Source: Gaiellales bacterium (GTDB lineage: Bacteria > Actinomycetota > Thermoleophilia > Gaiellales > JAICJC01). From it: DNA of 64,000 nt. Within the stretch, counting starts at the first letter, position 1, and every line of letters starts with the position of its first letter. The notes beneath the pieces are model-generated. The model saw nothing but the letters and a program-made list of their open reading frames with translations. It ran no database searches and was not told the DNA's origin. The position numbers and the translations under genes are program-made. Below are positions 8,806 through 18,408 of this stretch, in pieces. The stretch lies in NCBI GenBank assembly GCA_036273515.1, contig DASUHM010000048.1, forward strand, positions 1 to 64,000, in the 5' to 3' direction.

Positions 8806-9631
8806 GCGCCTCCTCACGGCGGGAGCCGCTGCCGCCGCGGCCGCGGTGGTCGTGGCCCTGGTCGTCCTCACGGCGTCCACCTGGCTGCACGGCGCCCTCA
8901 TGCTGTCGGCCGTCGCCGTGGCCTGGTTCGCGATCGACCGGGCCCTGCGCACGACGCACGCGCTGGCGGAGCGAAACCGCGAGCAGAGCGAGCTCTTCGA
9001 CACGATGCTGCGCACCCTCGACGACGAGCGGGCGGCGCTGGCGCTGCGCCTGCACGACGGGCCGCAGCAGACGATGACCGCCGTGCGGCTGATGTGCGAC
9101 GTGATCGCCGACGCGATCCGCACCGGCGACGTCGACCGGGCCACCGAGGTGCTCGCCCGCCTGGAGGACGTGGCGTCGGATGCCGCCGACGACCTCCGCC
9201 GCACGGTCGCCCGCCTGCACCCGGTGGTGATGGAGCAGCTCGGCCTGATCCAGGCGCTCGGATCGCTGGCCGAGACGGTGCACGAGGAGTACGGCGTCGA
9301 CGCCAGCTTCATCCGGCCGGCGTCCGGCTGGCAGGGCGACGTCGAGCGCGACACGGCCATCTTCCAGATCGCCCGCGAGGCGGCCATCAACGCCGCGCGG
9401 CACGGCCGCCCGCCGGTGTCGATCAGTCTCGAGCACGGCGAGGGAGTCATCTCGCTGGCCGTCCAGGACGCCGGAGGCACGCTGCCGGCGACACCGGTCG
9501 GGGGGATCGGCATCCGCATGATGCAGGAGCGGGCGACCCAGATCGGCGCGGCCATCACCCTCGACCGCAGCCCCGGCGAGTGGTCTGCCGTCCGGCTCGA
9601 GCTGCCGGTGGCGGCCGCGCCCACGCCGTGA
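8789..9631 (+). CDS. Sensor histidine kinase, HisKA_3 type
   Basis: The 280-residue kinase has two N-terminal membrane helices (about residues 9-50) with almost no external loop, then a HisKA_3 dimerisation region with the phospho-acceptor in LRLHDGPQQTMTAVRL. The C-terminal ATPase domain shows the N-box REAAINAARHG and a glycine box GGIGIRMMQERA. Its pairing with the NarL-type regulator immediately upstream is shown by the 17-base overlap. With so little extracytoplasmic sequence it probably senses a membrane or intracellular signal. Its stop overlaps the GTG of the next gene. Confidence 0.92.
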   Translation: MSSSTERLLTAGAAAAAAAVVVALVVLTASTWLHGALMLSAVAVAWFAIDRALRTTHALAERNREQSELFDTMLRTLDDERAALALRLHDGPQQTMTAVRLMCDVIADAIRTGDVDRATEVLARLEDVASDAADDLRRTVARLHPVVMEQLGLIQALGSLAETVHEEYGVDASFIRPASGWQGDVERDTAIFQIAREAAINAARHGRPPVSISLEHGEGVISLAVQDAGGTLPATPVGGIGIRMMQERATQIGAAITLDRSPGEWSAVRLELPVAAAPTP

Positions 9632-10401
9632 GGATCGGTCTCGTTGGCCATACGGTGATCGACACGGTGGTCGGCGCCGACGGCGGCGAGAGCCGGCGGC
9701 TCGGCGGCTCGCCGCTCTACGCCCGGCGCGCGCTCGAGGCCGCCGGGGCGGAGTACGTGGTCGTCACGCGCGGGGCCGACCCGGGCGGCGCCGTCGTCAT
9801 CCCGGGCGGGCCGGCCTACGACTCGCGCCTCGACCACCGCGACGGCACCCGCCAGGTGCTGGCGCGGTTCGGGCTGCCGTTCTCGGCCGGCGATGTGCAG
9901 GCCTACGTGCTGCCGGCGGTGGCGGGCTGCGCGTGGCTCCACCTGGGCTCGCAGGGCGGCTCGGACTTCCCGCCCGAGACGATCGCCGCGCTCGCCGCCG
10001 CCGGGCACCGGCTGTGCCTCGACGGCCAGGGGCCGGCACGGGGCGCGGAGCCGGGGCCGGTGCGGTTGGGCCCGTTCCCACCCGAGTCGATCGCCGGGGT
10101 CGCGATCCTGAAGCTGAACCAGCGCGAAGCGGTCGCCGCGGCCGGCGAGCGGCTCGACGCCGACGCCCTGCTCGGCCTCGGCGCGCCCGAGGTGTGCGTG
10201 ACGATGGGCGGCGACGGCGTCGTCACGGTGACGGCCGCCGGGCTCGTGCGGGTGGCCGGCACCGGCGCGGGGACGTACGCCGATCCGACGGGCGCGGGCG
10301 ACTCGTTCGCCGCGGCCTACGTGCTCGCCCGAGCGCAGGGGGCCGAACCGGCCGAGGCCGCCGCCCGAGCAGAGGCCGCGACCGATTCGCTCTACCTCTA
10401 G
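9628..10401 (+). CDS. PfkB-family carbohydrate kinase
   Basis: The start is GTG 9628, overlapping the kinase stop in GTGA, and gives 257 residues, somewhat shorter than most family members. The C-terminal PfkB signature DPTGAGDSFAAAYV is intact and includes the catalytic Asp. The N-terminal GGSPLYARRAL segment corresponds to the substrate-binding part of the sugar kinase fold. The substrate could be a sugar or a nucleoside. Coupling to a two-component pair is unusual and does not by itself suggest a pathway. Confidence 0.88.
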   Translation: MRIGLVGHTVIDTVVGADGGESRRLGGSPLYARRALEAAGAEYVVVTRGADPGGAVVIPGGPAYDSRLDHRDGTRQVLARFGLPFSAGDVQAYVLPAVAGCAWLHLGSQGGSDFPPETIAALAAAGHRLCLDGQGPARGAEPGPVRLGPFPPESIAGVAILKLNQREAVAAAGERLDADALLGLGAPEVCVTMGGDGVVTVTAAGLVRVAGTGAGTYADPTGAGDSFAAAYVLARAQGAEPAEAAARAEAATDSLYL

Positions 10402-10446
10402 ACCGGACGCACACAAGTTGACCCGGGGCGGGTACTCTTCGGCGGA

Positions 10447-10821
10447 ATGGAGGCGAACGGCATCCGCATCCTGATCGCCGAGGACAACGCCCTCCTGCGC
10501 GGGGTGCTCCGCGACGCGCTCGAGGAGGCCGGGATGACCGTCGTCGGCGAGGCCTCGGACGGCGCCGAGGCGGTCTCCGTGGCCGAGAAGATGCTGCCGG
10601 ACGTCGTCGTCATGGACATGCGGATGCCGAACGTCGACGGGATCGAGGCGACCGAGCAGATCGCCGCCGCCGACTGGGCGATGCCGGTGGTCGTCCTCTC
10701 CGCCTACGACGAGCCGCAGATGATCGACGCCGCCCTGAACGCCGGCGCGGCCAACTGCCTCAAGAAGGGCGTCGGGCTCGACGAGCTGATCGACGCGATC
10801 CGCTCCGCCACCGTCGCCTGA
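10447..10821 (+). CDS. Single-domain response regulator (CheY-like receiver)
   Basis: This 124-residue protein is a lone receiver domain with no output domain. It has the acidic pocket in IAEDNALLRG, the phosphorylation site in VVVMDMRMPNVDG, the switch residue in VVLSAYD and Lys in NCLKKGVG. It lies 45 bases after the sugar kinase gene and 37 bases before a GGDEF-like protein. It may relay phosphate between the kinase encoded upstream and another partner, or act by protein binding. Confidence 0.92.
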   Translation: MEANGIRILIAEDNALLRGVLRDALEEAGMTVVGEASDGAEAVSVAEKMLPDVVVMDMRMPNVDGIEATEQIAAADWAMPVVVLSAYDEPQMIDAALNAGAANCLKKGVGLDELIDAIRSATVA

Positions 10822-10858
10822 TCTACAGCCCCCGTCGCCTGCTGTCGATACACCAGGT

Positions 10859-11875
10859 ATGTACGCATGGACGCCGCGCGGGTTCGACGCGTTCGACCGC
10901 GAGCTCGACTACCAGCGCCAGGCCGCACATGCATCGTTCCGGATCCTCCGGATCAAGGAAGTCGACGCACTGTGGACCCAGATCGCCGACGACGTCGCCG
11001 GGTGGCTCGACGCGAGCGCCGTGCGCGCGTTCGACGTCTCCGGTGATGACGTGGTGCTGCGTTCGGCCGCCGGGCGCGATCCCGTCCCGTCGCACGCGCT
11101 CCGGATGGAGCGTGTGCTCACCCGCCGGTCGCTGGCCTCCGAACGATCGTTGATCTCGAACCATCCGAGGCTCGATCCCGACCTCGCGCCGCTGTCCATC
11201 GCGCTTGCCGCGACCAACTCGGTCGTACACGTCCTGCATCTGCGGGCAAACGCCGAGACGCACGGGCTCATCGCCGTCCATTGGCTCGCCAAACCGCGGC
11301 CAGGCTTCGAGCGCCGCGCCGGGTTCTACTCCTACTGGGACAACGCCGGACTCGCTGTTGCGCTCATCCAGGAGCGGGCCGCGCTCGAGCGCACCGCATT
11401 CGTCGATGCCCTCACCGGCCTGCCGAACCAGCGCGCCCTCGACGCCGCCGTCGAGCGTCACGCCGGAACCCACCCGTTCGGCGTGCTGGTGCTCGACTTC
11501 GACGGCATGCGCGCTGCCAACGCCGCGTTCGAGAACGACTACGCCCGCGGTGGCGACGTTCTGATCCTGGCCGTCGCGAACGCCCTGAAGGAGTTCGCAG
11601 GAGAGGGCGAGCTGGCGGGCCGGATGCACACCCGCGGCGATGAGTTCTGCCTGCTCCTGCCGGGCAGCGACGAGGAGATGACAGGCCTGCGGTGCGAGCG
11701 GCTGCAGGAGCTGCTCACCGACCTGGAGGTCCCCGAGACCCACCGGCGCGTCTACCGCGGAGCCTCGGTCGGCGCTGCTGCGCGCATGCCGGGCGAACCG
11801 GTCGCGGAGACGCTCGCTCGGGCCTCGCGGGCGATGCACGAGCGCAAGCGGGCGCGGGCTACTCGGTCGAGATGA
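10859..11875 (+). CDS. GAF-like plus degenerate GGDEF domain protein
   Basis: The 338-residue protein has an N-terminal region (about 1-170) with GAF-like character and no membrane helix, and a C-terminal diguanylate-cyclase-type domain beginning DALTGLPNQRAL. The signature is RGDEF at residues 259-263 rather than GGDEF; the first glycine is replaced by arginine while the catalytic acid positions remain, and DFDGMR carries the usual metal Asp. Activity is therefore uncertain: it may be a weak cyclase or a GTP/c-di-GMP sensor. It follows a lone receiver gene. Its 3' end overlaps the convergent aldehyde dehydrogenase gene by 17 bases. Confidence 0.85.
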   Translation: MYAWTPRGFDAFDRELDYQRQAAHASFRILRIKEVDALWTQIADDVAGWLDASAVRAFDVSGDDVVLRSAAGRDPVPSHALRMERVLTRRSLASERSLISNHPRLDPDLAPLSIALAATNSVVHVLHLRANAETHGLIAVHWLAKPRPGFERRAGFYSYWDNAGLAVALIQERAALERTAFVDALTGLPNQRALDAAVERHAGTHPFGVLVLDFDGMRAANAAFENDYARGGDVLILAVANALKEFAGEGELAGRMHTRGDEFCLLLPGSDEEMTGLRCERLQELLTDLEVPETHRRVYRGASVGAAARMPGEPVAETLARASRAMHERKRARATRSR

Positions 11876-13301
11876 AGACGCTCTTCAGCTCGGTGTTGTG
11901 AGCGAGCGCCTCCATGCCGAGCTCCTTGCCGATGCCGGACTGCTTGTAGCCGCCGAACGGCGTCTGCACGAACACCGACGAGTTCGTGTTCACGCCCAGC
12001 ACGCCCGTGCGCAGCGCCCGGGCGACGCGCAGCTGGCGGGCGCCGTCGCGTGTCCACAGCGACCCGGACAGGCCGTACGGGGTGTCGTTCGCGATCTGCA
12101 CGGCGTCGGCCTCGTCGCGGAAGGTGATCACCGACACGACCGGGCCGAAGATCTCCTCGCGCGCCACCGTCATGTCGTTGCGCACGCCTGCGAGCACCGT
12201 CGGCCGGTAGAAGAACCCCTCGGAAAGGGCGCCGTCGGGGCGCTCGCCGCCGGTCACCACCCGGGCGCCCTCATCGATGCCGATGGCCACGTAGCGCTCG
12301 ACGGTCTCGCGCTGGCCGGCCGAGATCAGCGGGCCGACCTCGGTCTCGGGGCTCTCGGGCATCCCCACGCGCAGGTTGCGGGCGGTCTCGGAGTAGCGCT
12401 CGACCAGCTCGTCGGCGACCGACTCCTGGACGATCAGGCGCGAGCGGGCGCAGCAGTCCTGGCCGCAGTTCTCGAACACGCCGTACGGCGCCATGCGGCC
12501 GACCTTCTCGAGGTCGGCGTCCTCGAAGACGACGCAGGCCGACTTGCCGCCCAGCTCGAGCGTGACCCGCTTGATGCCGTTCGCGGCGCGGCGGGCGATG
12601 CCGGCGCCGACCTCGGTCGAGCCGGTGAAGCCGATCTTGCCGACACCGGGGTGCTCGACGAGCGCGCTCCCGACGGCGCTCCCGGGCCCGGGGACGACGT
12701 TCAGGGCGCCCGCCGGGATCCCCGCCTCGATCGCGAGCTCGGCGTAGCGGAGCACCGAGAGCGGGGTCAGCGACGCCGGCTTCAGCACCACCGTGTTGCC
12801 GGCCGCGAGCGCGGGCGCGATCTTCCAGTTGGCGATGTTGAGCGGGAAGTTCCAGGGCGTGATGAGGCCGACGACTCCGATCGGCTCGCGGAAGGTCAGC
12901 GCGACGCCGTCGCGCTCGACCGGGACGGTGTGACCGAAGAACTTGTCGACGGCGCCCGCGTAGTAGCGGATCACGTCGACGATCATCCCGAGCTGACCAC
13001 GGGCGTCGCCGATGGGCATGCCGACGTTGCGGCACTCGAGCAGCGCCAGCTCCTCGGCGTGCTCCTCGACGAGCGCCGCGAACCGGTGCATGTGCCGCCC
13101 GCGGGTGACCGGGGAGAGCGCTCCCCACGTCTCGTAGGCCGCCGTCGCCGCCAGGACGGCGCGGTCGACGTCCTCGACGCCCGCCGACGCGACGCTGGCG
13201 AGCCGGCTTCCCGTGGCCGGGTTGGTGACGTCGAACGACTCCCCCTCGGCGGCGGCCACCCGGTCGCCCCCGATGACGAGCCCCTCGACCGTCGCGCTCA
13301 C
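11859..13301 (-). CDS. puuC: Aldehyde dehydrogenase, probable gamma-glutamyl-gamma-aminobutyraldehyde dehydrogenase
   Basis: The 480-residue NAD(P)-dependent aldehyde dehydrogenase starts at GTG 13301, overlapping the stop of the PuuD-like gene. Visible motifs are [17 protein letters not shown], the general-base Glu in LELGGKSA, the catalytic Cys in the ENCGQDCCA segment, and EEIFGPV. Sequence alone shows an aldehyde dehydrogenase; the specific role comes from context, since a gamma-glutamyl-GABA hydrolase precedes it and a gamma-glutamylpolyamine synthetase diverges from it. It would oxidise the aldehyde made from gamma-glutamylputrescine. The oxidase PuuB is not in the window. Confidence 0.85.
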   Translation of the reverse strand: MSATVEGLVIGGDRVAAAEGESFDVTNPATGSRLASVASAGVEDVDRAVLAATAAYETWGALSPVTRGRHMHRFAALVEEHAEELALLECRNVGMPIGDARGQLGMIVDVIRYYAGAVDKFFGHTVPVERDGVALTFREPIGVVGLITPWNFPLNIANWKIAPALAAGNTVVLKPASLTPLSVLRYAELAIEAGIPAGALNVVPGPGSAVGSALVEHPGVGKIGFTGSTEVGAGIARRAANGIKRVTLELGGKSACVVFEDADLEKVGRMAPYGVFENCGQDCCARSRLIVQESVADELVERYSETARNLRVGMPESPETEVGPLISAGQRETVERYVAIGIDEGARVVTGGERPDGALSEGFFYRPTVLAGVRNDMTVAREEIFGPVVSVITFRDEADAVQIANDTPYGLSGSLWTRDGARQLRVARALRTGVLGVNTNSSVFVQTPFGGYKQSGIGKELGMEALAHNTELKSVFISTE

Positions 13302-14011
13302 GCCGCCGCCAGCCGGTAGGTGGTCGCCTGCGCGACCAGCTCGCGGAAGAGCGGCGCGCCGCGCACCTCGTCCTCCTCGGGATGCCACAGCACGCCGAGG
13401 ACGAAGCGCGCACCCGGGAGCTCGATCCCCTCGACCGTGCCGTCGTCGGCCCGGGCGCTCGGCCGCAGGCCCTCGCCCAGCCGGTCGGGCGCCTGGTGGT
13501 GGCACGAGTGGGTGCGCGTGCCGGCGCCGAGCACATCTGCCAGGCGTGTCCCCGCCGTCACCTCGACGTCGTGGAAGGTGTACGTCCCCGGCGGCCCCTT
13601 GTGGGTGTCGCTGCCGAGGTGCTGCACGAGATCGCCGCCGAGGGCCACGTTCAGAAGCTGCATGCCGCGGCAGATGCCGAGCACCGGCATGTCGCGGCGG
13701 ATCGCCTCGCGGATCAGCGCGAGCTCGGCGCGGTCACGGCCGTCGTGGAAGCCGGCGCTCTCGGGATGCGGCTCCTGGCCGTACAGGGCCGGGTTGAGAT
13801 CGGACCCGCCTGTGAAGACGACGCCGTCGAGCAGGTCGAGCAGCTCGGTCGAGCCGTCGACCGGTGGGATCACGACCGGGAGCCCTCCCGCCGCCGTCAC
13901 CGAGCGCGGATATCCGGCGGGCGCGAGCACGCTCTGGAAGTCGCGCCACTGGCCGAACGTGACCGGCACGTCGTAGGCGCTGATCCCGATCACCGGCCGC
14001 TTGCGATCCAT
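13298..14011 (-). CDS. puuD: Class I glutamine amidotransferase-like hydrolase (PuuD type)
   Basis: This 237-residue protein begins MDRKRPVIGIS, chosen as the ATG just upstream of the conserved domain. It has the catalytic cysteine in LGICRGMQLLNVALGG, the YTFHDVEV segment, and His-Glu in LWHPEED, as in the C26 peptidase group that splits gamma-glutamyl-GABA to glutamate and GABA. It overlaps puuC by 4 bases and diverges from a glutamine-synthetase-like gene only 25 bases away, so the two transcripts probably share regulatory DNA. Confidence 0.88.
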   Translation of the reverse strand: MDRKRPVIGISAYDVPVTFGQWRDFQSVLAPAGYPRSVTAAGGLPVVIPPVDGSTELLDLLDGVVFTGGSDLNPALYGQEPHPESAGFHDGRDRAELALIREAIRRDMPVLGICRGMQLLNVALGGDLVQHLGSDTHKGPPGTYTFHDVEVTAGTRLADVLGAGTRTHSCHHQAPDRLGEGLRPSARADDGTVEGIELPGARFVLGVLWHPEEDEVRGAPLFRELVAQATTYRLAAA

Positions 14012-14036
14012 CCCGGCTGGAGTATATGAATAGCCA

Positions 14037-15386
14037 ATGCCGCTTTCGCTGGACGAGCTGCGGGCGGACGTCGAGTCCGGCGCGGTGGACACGGTGCTCC
14101 TGGTGATGACCGACATGCAGGGGCGGCTGGCGGGAAAGCGGCTGCACGCGCCCTTCTTCGTCGACGAGGTGGCCGGCCACGGCGCCGAGGGCTGCAACTA
14201 CCTGCTCGCCGTCGACGTGGAGATGGACACGGTGCAGGGCTTCGCCATGTCGTCCTGGGAGACCGGCTACGGCGACTTCGTGTTCCGGCCTGACCTCGAC
14301 ACTCTGCGGCGGGTGCCGTGGCTGGAGCGGACGGCGCTCTGCGTCGCCGACCTCGAATGGGAAGACGGATCGCCGGTCGCCGCCTCGCCGCGCCAGATCC
14401 TGCGCCGCCAGCTCGACCGTCTGGCCGAGCGCGGCTGGCACGCGAACGTCGGCTCCGAGCTCGAGTTCATGCTCTTCCGCGACAGCTACGACCAGGCCCG
14501 GGAGAAGCGCTACCACGACCTCGTCACCGCGAACGCCTACAACGTCGACTACTCGATCCTGGGCACGACGATGGTCGAGGACGTGATCCGGCCGATCCGC
14601 CTCGGCATGGCCGGCGCGGGCATCCGCGTCGAGGACTCGAAGGGCGAGTGCAACTTCGGCCAGCACGAGGTGAACTTCCGCTACTCCGACGCGCTGGCGA
14701 TGGCCGACAACCACTCGATCTACAAGAACGGCGCCAAGGAGATCGCCTACCTGCACGGCTGCGCGCTCTCCTTCATGGCCAAGTACGACGAGCGCGAGGG
14801 CAACTCGTGCCACATCCACATGAGCCTGTGGGACGCCAACGGCAGCCTGTCGACCGGCGAGGACGGGCACGGCTACAGCAAGGTCTTCGAGCACTTCATC
14901 GCGGGCCAGCTGGCCGCGACCCGCGAGCTGGCCTACTTCTTCGCCCCGAACGTCAACTCGTACAAGCGCTACGCCTGGGGCTCGTTCGCGCCCACGACGC
15001 TCGTGTGGGGCGTCGACAACCGCACCTGCGGGTTCCGGGTGGTCGGCCACGGCCAGGGGCTGCGCCTGGAAAGCCGCATCGCCGGCGCCGACGTGAACCC
15101 CTATCTGGCGTTCTCGGCGATGATCGCCGCCGGGCTGCACGGCATCGACGACGAGCTCGCGCTGGAGCCCGCCTACCCGGGGAACGCGTACGACGCGGAC
15201 GGCAAGCCGCGGCTGCCGACGAGCCTGCACGAGTCGATCGCGCTGCTCGAGGGCTCGCGGATCGCGCGGACGGCGCTCGGCGACGACGTCGTCGACCACT
15301 ACCTGCACTACGCGCGCACGGAGCAGCGCTCGTTCGAGGCCGCCGTCACCGACTGGGAGCGGTTCCGCAGCTTCGAGCGGATGTGA
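14037..15386 (+). CDS. puuA: Glutamine synthetase-like gamma-glutamylpolyamine synthetase
   Basis: The 449-residue protein has the glutamine synthetase catalytic fold: GSELEFMLF for metal binding, NSCHIHMSLW for the ammonia/ATP site, and RLESRIAGADVNPYLAFSAM near the C-terminus. It lacks the tyrosine adenylylation loop of GlnA type I, and its divergent pairing with PuuD and PuuC homologues indicates gamma-glutamylation of putrescine or a similar amine rather than ammonia assimilation. A hairpin lies just after the stop. The substrate range (putrescine, spermidine, monoamines) cannot be decided from sequence. Confidence 0.85.
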   Translation: MPLSLDELRADVESGAVDTVLLVMTDMQGRLAGKRLHAPFFVDEVAGHGAEGCNYLLAVDVEMDTVQGFAMSSWETGYGDFVFRPDLDTLRRVPWLERTALCVADLEWEDGSPVAASPRQILRRQLDRLAERGWHANVGSELEFMLFRDSYDQAREKRYHDLVTANAYNVDYSILGTTMVEDVIRPIRLGMAGAGIRVEDSKGECNFGQHEVNFRYSDALAMADNHSIYKNGAKEIAYLHGCALSFMAKYDEREGNSCHIHMSLWDANGSLSTGEDGHGYSKVFEHFIAGQLAATRELAYFFAPNVNSYKRYAWGSFAPTTLVWGVDNRTCGFRVVGHGQGLRLESRIAGADVNPYLAFSAMIAAGLHGIDDELALEPAYPGNAYDADGKPRLPTSLHESIALLEGSRIARTALGDDVVDHYLHYARTEQRSFEAAVTDWERFRSFERM

Positions 15387-15390
15387 GCGG

Positions 15391-15417
15391 GTCGCCCCCG
15401 GCAGGGCCGGGGGCGAT
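15391..15417. terminator. Hairpin terminator after puuA
   Basis: A stem of 10 perfect base pairs, CGCCCCCGGC with GCCGGGGGCG, extends by one A-T and one G-T pair and closes on a 3-base AGG loop, four bases after the puuA stop. No T-tract follows. Because the next gene converges from the minus strand, it may serve both. Confidence 0.7.
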
Positions 15418-15425
15418 CGCCGCTC

Positions 15426-15599
15426 TTACAGCGACTTGCCGTGCGGGCGGCGCATGATCCGGTTGATCACGCGCTCACGCCGCTCGCGGCGGCGCTCGTC
15501 GCGCAGGTTCCGGGCGGCCCGCATGAAGTACTCGTGCTCGGTCTCGGGACGAGAGCGCGAGAACTGGCGCTCTGAATAGATCGGAAACATGTTGGTCAT
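15426..15599 (-). CDS. Small basic hypothetical protein (57 residues)
   Basis: The ATG at 15599 starts a 57-residue protein that opens MTNMFPIYSERQFSRSRPE. Its second half is very rich in arginine and glutamate (RNLRDERRRERRERVINR), suggesting a charged amphipathic helix that may bind RNA or DNA. I do not recognise a family. A good promoter ends only six bases before the ATG, so the mRNA is probably leaderless. A longer start 39 bases upstream would lie inside that promoter. It sits between the aldolase gene and the convergent puuA. Confidence 0.6.
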   Translation of the reverse strand: MTNMFPIYSERQFSRSRPETEHEYFMRAARNLRDERRRERRERVINRIMRRPHGKSL

Positions 15600-15605
15600 A
15601 CCCCT

Positions 15606-15633
15606 ATTGTAGCGTGTGTGTATGACCTGTCGA
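15606..15633 (-). promoter_or_regulatory. Sigma-70-type promoter for the small basic protein
   Basis: Read on the minus strand, TCGACA (15628-15633) and TACAAT (15606-15611) are separated by 16 bases and match the consensus at 5 of 6 positions each. Transcription should begin about seven bases after the -10 box, at or next to the ATG at 15599, which predicts a leaderless transcript. Confidence 0.6.
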
Positions 15634-15698
15634 CCCACTATTCGTTCGCCAAATACCCCTTATGGGTGAGGAATTGTTGAGTTCCGGAGTAGGACCGG

Positions 15699-16781
15699 TT
15701 ACGCGATGGTGATCTCGTCCGAGAGGTACACGTCCTGGATCGCGTGGAGCAGCTCGATCCCCTCGGCCATCGGCCGCTGGAAGGCCTTGCGGCCGCTGAT
15801 CATGCCCATGCCGCCGGCGCGCTTGTTGACGACGGCCGTGTAGACGGCGTCGCGCAGGTCGCTCTCGCCCGACGCGCCGCCCGAGTTGATCAGGCCGGCC
15901 CGGCCCATGTAGCAGCCGGCCACCTGGTAGCGGGTCATGTCGATCGGGTGGTCGGTCAGGAGCTCGGAGTAGACGCGCTTGTCGGTCTTTCCGAACTTCA
16001 GGTCGACGAAGCCCGGCGCCGCCGTCTCGGGGGCCTTCTGCTTGATGATGTCGGCCTCGATCGTGACGCCCAGATGGTTGGCCTGGGTGGTGAGGTCGGC
16101 CGCCATGTGGTAGTCGGGGCCGCCGTCCTTGGCCGCGAACGCCGAGTTGCGCAGGTAGCACCAGAGCACGGTCGCCATGCCCAGCTCGTGGGCCGCGGCG
16201 AACGCCGTCGACACCTCCTGGATCTGGCGCTTCGACTCGGGCGAGCCGAAGTAGATCGTGGCGCCGACGGCGACGCAGCCCTGCTCGCGGGCCTGGCGCA
16301 CCGAGCCGAACATGATCTGGTCGTAGGCGTTCGGGTACGACAGGAACTCGTTGTGGTTCAGCTTGAGCATGAACGGGATCCGGTGCGCGAAGCGGCGGGC
16401 GGTGGCGCCGAGCGCGCCGAGCGTGGTGGCGACGGCGTTGCAGCCGCCCTCGATCGCCAGCTCGACGATGCGGGCCGGGTCGAAGTAGTCCGGGTTCTTC
16501 GCGAACGACGCCCCGGCGGAGTGCTCGACGCCCTGGTCGACCGGCAGGATCGACAGGTAGCCGGTGCCGGCCAGGCGGCCGTTCGAGTAGAGCGTCTGCA
16601 TCGACCGCAGCACCGGCGTCGGCCGGTCGGACATGGCGACCACGCGGTCGACGAAATCCGGGCCCGGCAGGTACAGGCGCTCGCTCGAGATCGTGCTGCA
16701 GGTGTGCCCGAGGAGCGACTCTGCGTCGTCGCCCAGGATGGATTCGAGCTGGGCGATGTCCGATGCGGGTGCGATGGCCAT
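15699..16781 (-). CDS. fbaB: Class I fructose-bisphosphate aldolase (FbaB/DhnA type)
   Basis: The 360-residue enzyme begins MAIAPASD after a strong ribosome site (GAGAGGAG seven bases upstream). It matches the FbaB/DhnA aldolase group: [29 protein letters not shown], the probable Schiff-base lysine region [11 protein letters not shown], and [10 protein letters not shown] with [14 protein letters not shown] at the phosphate site. It cleaves fructose-1,6-bisphosphate in glycolysis or joins the trioses in gluconeogenesis. It lies 56 bases after the 6-phosphogluconate dehydrogenase start codon on the same strand, linking two central-carbon genes. Confidence 0.93.
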   Translation of the reverse strand: MAIAPASDIAQLESILGDDAESLLGHTCSTISSERLYLPGPDFVDRVVAMSDRPTPVLRSMQTLYSNGRLAGTGYLSILPVDQGVEHSAGASFAKNPDYFDPARIVELAIEGGCNAVATTLGALGATARRFAHRIPFMLKLNHNEFLSYPNAYDQIMFGSVRQAREQGCVAVGATIYFGSPESKRQIQEVSTAFAAAHELGMATVLWCYLRNSAFAAKDGGPDYHMAADLTTQANHLGVTIEADIIKQKAPETAAPGFVDLKFGKTDKRVYSELLTDHPIDMTRYQVAGCYMGRAGLINSGGASGESDLRDAVYTAVVNKRAGGMGMISGRKAFQRPMAEGIELLHAIQDVYLSDEITIA

Positions 16782-16837
16782 GGGGCTCCTCTCTCCTCGC
16801 CCGTGCAGGCGAGTCGGTGTAGTTCGTCACATGTAGC

Positions 16838-17866
16838 TTAGGTGGCCTGGTCGCCCGCCGACACCTCGACGTGCCCGCCGAACTGCTTGCGCATGGCCGA
16901 GAGCACCTTGTTCGCGTACGTGCCCTCGCCCCGCGAGCTGAAGCGCTCGTAGACGGCCGCGGTGAGCACGTAGGCCGGGATGCCCTCCTCGATCGCCGCG
17001 ATCGACGTCCACCGGCCCTCGCCCGAGTCGGACACGCGGCCCGAGTACGCCTCGAGGTCGCCGGACTCGTGCAGCGCGGCGGCGGTCAGGTCGAGCAGCC
17101 AGGAGCCGACGACGCTGCCGCGCCGCCACACCTCGGCCACCTCGGCCGTGTCGATCGTGTACCGGTAGAACTCGGGATGGTCGAGCGGGGCGGTCTCGGC
17201 GTCGTGCACCTGGTCGCGGGTGCCGATGTCCGCGTTCTGCAGGATGTCGAGGCCCTCGGCGTAGGCGGCCATGATGCCGTACTCGATCCCGTTGTGGACC
17301 ATCTTCACGAAGTGGCCGGCGCCGTTGGGGCCGCAATGCAGGTAGCCCTTCTCGGCCTGGGACGGCTCGCCGCTTCGGCCCGGCGTGCGCTCGGCCGCCC
17401 CCACCCCCGGGGCGATGGTGGCGAAGATCGGCTCCAGCCGCTGCACGACCTCGTCCTCGCCCCCGATCATGAGGCAGTAGCCGCGCTCGAGGCCGAAGAC
17501 GCCGCCCGACGTGCCGACGTCGACGTAGTGGATCCCCTTCGGCCCGAGCTGCTCGGCCCGGGCGATGTCGTCGCGGTAGTAGGAGTTGCCGCCGTCGATG
17601 ATCGTGTCGCCCTCGTCGAGCAGCTCGGCGACGTCGCTCACGACCTTGCCGGTCACACCTGCGGGCACCATGATCCAGACGGCCCGCGGCCGCTCGAGCC
17701 TGGCGACCAGGTCGGCGGCCGACTCGGCTCCGACGGCGCCCTCGCCGGCGAGCGTCGCGATCGGTGCGGGATCCCGGTTCCACACCACCATCTGATGCCC
17801 GTCGCGCATCAGCCGGCGGGTGAGGTTGGCACCCATCCGGCCCAGTCCGATCATTCCGAGTTGCAT
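16838..17866 (-). CDS. gnd: 6-phosphogluconate dehydrogenase, short decarboxylating type
   Basis: The 342-residue enzyme has the NAD(P)-binding [13 protein letters not shown] at the N-terminus, then [11 protein letters not shown], the glycine-rich [13 protein letters not shown], and the catalytic lysine in [18 protein letters not shown]. It is about 130 residues shorter than the E. coli-type Gnd and fits the short Gnd-related subfamily found in many actinobacteria. It would convert 6-phosphogluconate to ribulose-5-phosphate and CO2. Start is ATG 17866; upstream in-frame sequence is not conserved-looking. It diverges from a GNAT gene. Confidence 0.92.
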   Translation of the reverse strand: MQLGMIGLGRMGANLTRRLMRDGHQMVVWNRDPAPIATLAGEGAVGAESAADLVARLERPRAVWIMVPAGVTGKVVSDVAELLDEGDTIIDGGNSYYRDDIARAEQLGPKGIHYVDVGTSGGVFGLERGYCLMIGGEDEVVQRLEPIFATIAPGVGAAERTPGRSGEPSQAEKGYLHCGPNGAGHFVKMVHNGIEYGIMAAYAEGLDILQNADIGTRDQVHDAETAPLDHPEFYRYTIDTAEVAEVWRRGSVVGSWLLDLTAAALHESGDLEAYSGRVSDSGEGRWTSIAAIEEGIPAYVLTAAVYERFSSRGEGTYANKVLSAMRKQFGGHVEVSAGDQAT

Positions 17867-17933
17867 CGCGCTCTCCGATCCTGAAAAAGCCGACAGGGTC
17901 TCCGGCCGAGGCACCATAGCTACGATCGGGGCG

Positions 17934-18380
17934 ATGCCGGAGATGGTCCAGGCCGCCCGCCGCGACGCCCGGGCGGTCGCCGAGTGCGTCCGCGCCGCCT
18001 ACGCGCACTACGTCGAGCGCATCGGCCGCGAGCCGGCCCCGATGACCGCCGACTACGGGGCGCTGATCGACGCCGGCGAGGTATGGGTGGCCCGGGCCGG
18101 GGAGGGCGTCGCCGGCGTGCTCGTGCTGCGGCCGCAGCCGCCCGCGCTCCTGCTCGAGAACGTCGCCGTCGCGCCCGACCGCCAGGGCGAGGGGCTGGGG
18201 CGGGCACTCGTGACGTTCGCGGAGGATCGCGCACGCGCCGAGGGGCTGGCCGAAGTCGTCCTCTACACCAACGAGCGGATGACCGAGAACCTGCGCTTCT
18301 ACCCCGCGCTCGGCTACGTCGAGACCGGCCGCGCCACGCAGGACGGGTTCGCGCGCGTGTACTTCCGCAAGGCGGTTTGA
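17934..18380 (+). CDS. GNAT-family N-acetyltransferase
   Basis: This 148-residue protein is a single GNAT domain. The acetyl-CoA-binding motif A is [19 protein letters not shown] (residues ~78-96), and [14 protein letters not shown] is the usual C-terminal motif. The start ATG 17934 is 67 bases from the divergent gnd start. The acyl acceptor is unknown. Confidence 0.87.
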   Translation: MPEMVQAARRDARAVAECVRAAYAHYVERIGREPAPMTADYGALIDAGEVWVARAGEGVAGVLVLRPQPPALLLENVAVAPDRQGEGLGRALVTFAEDRARAEGLAEVVLYTNERMTENLRFYPALGYVETGRATQDGFARVYFRKAV

Positions 18381-18408
18381 CGGAGGACGTAAGACGGATG
18401 ACCGGCCC

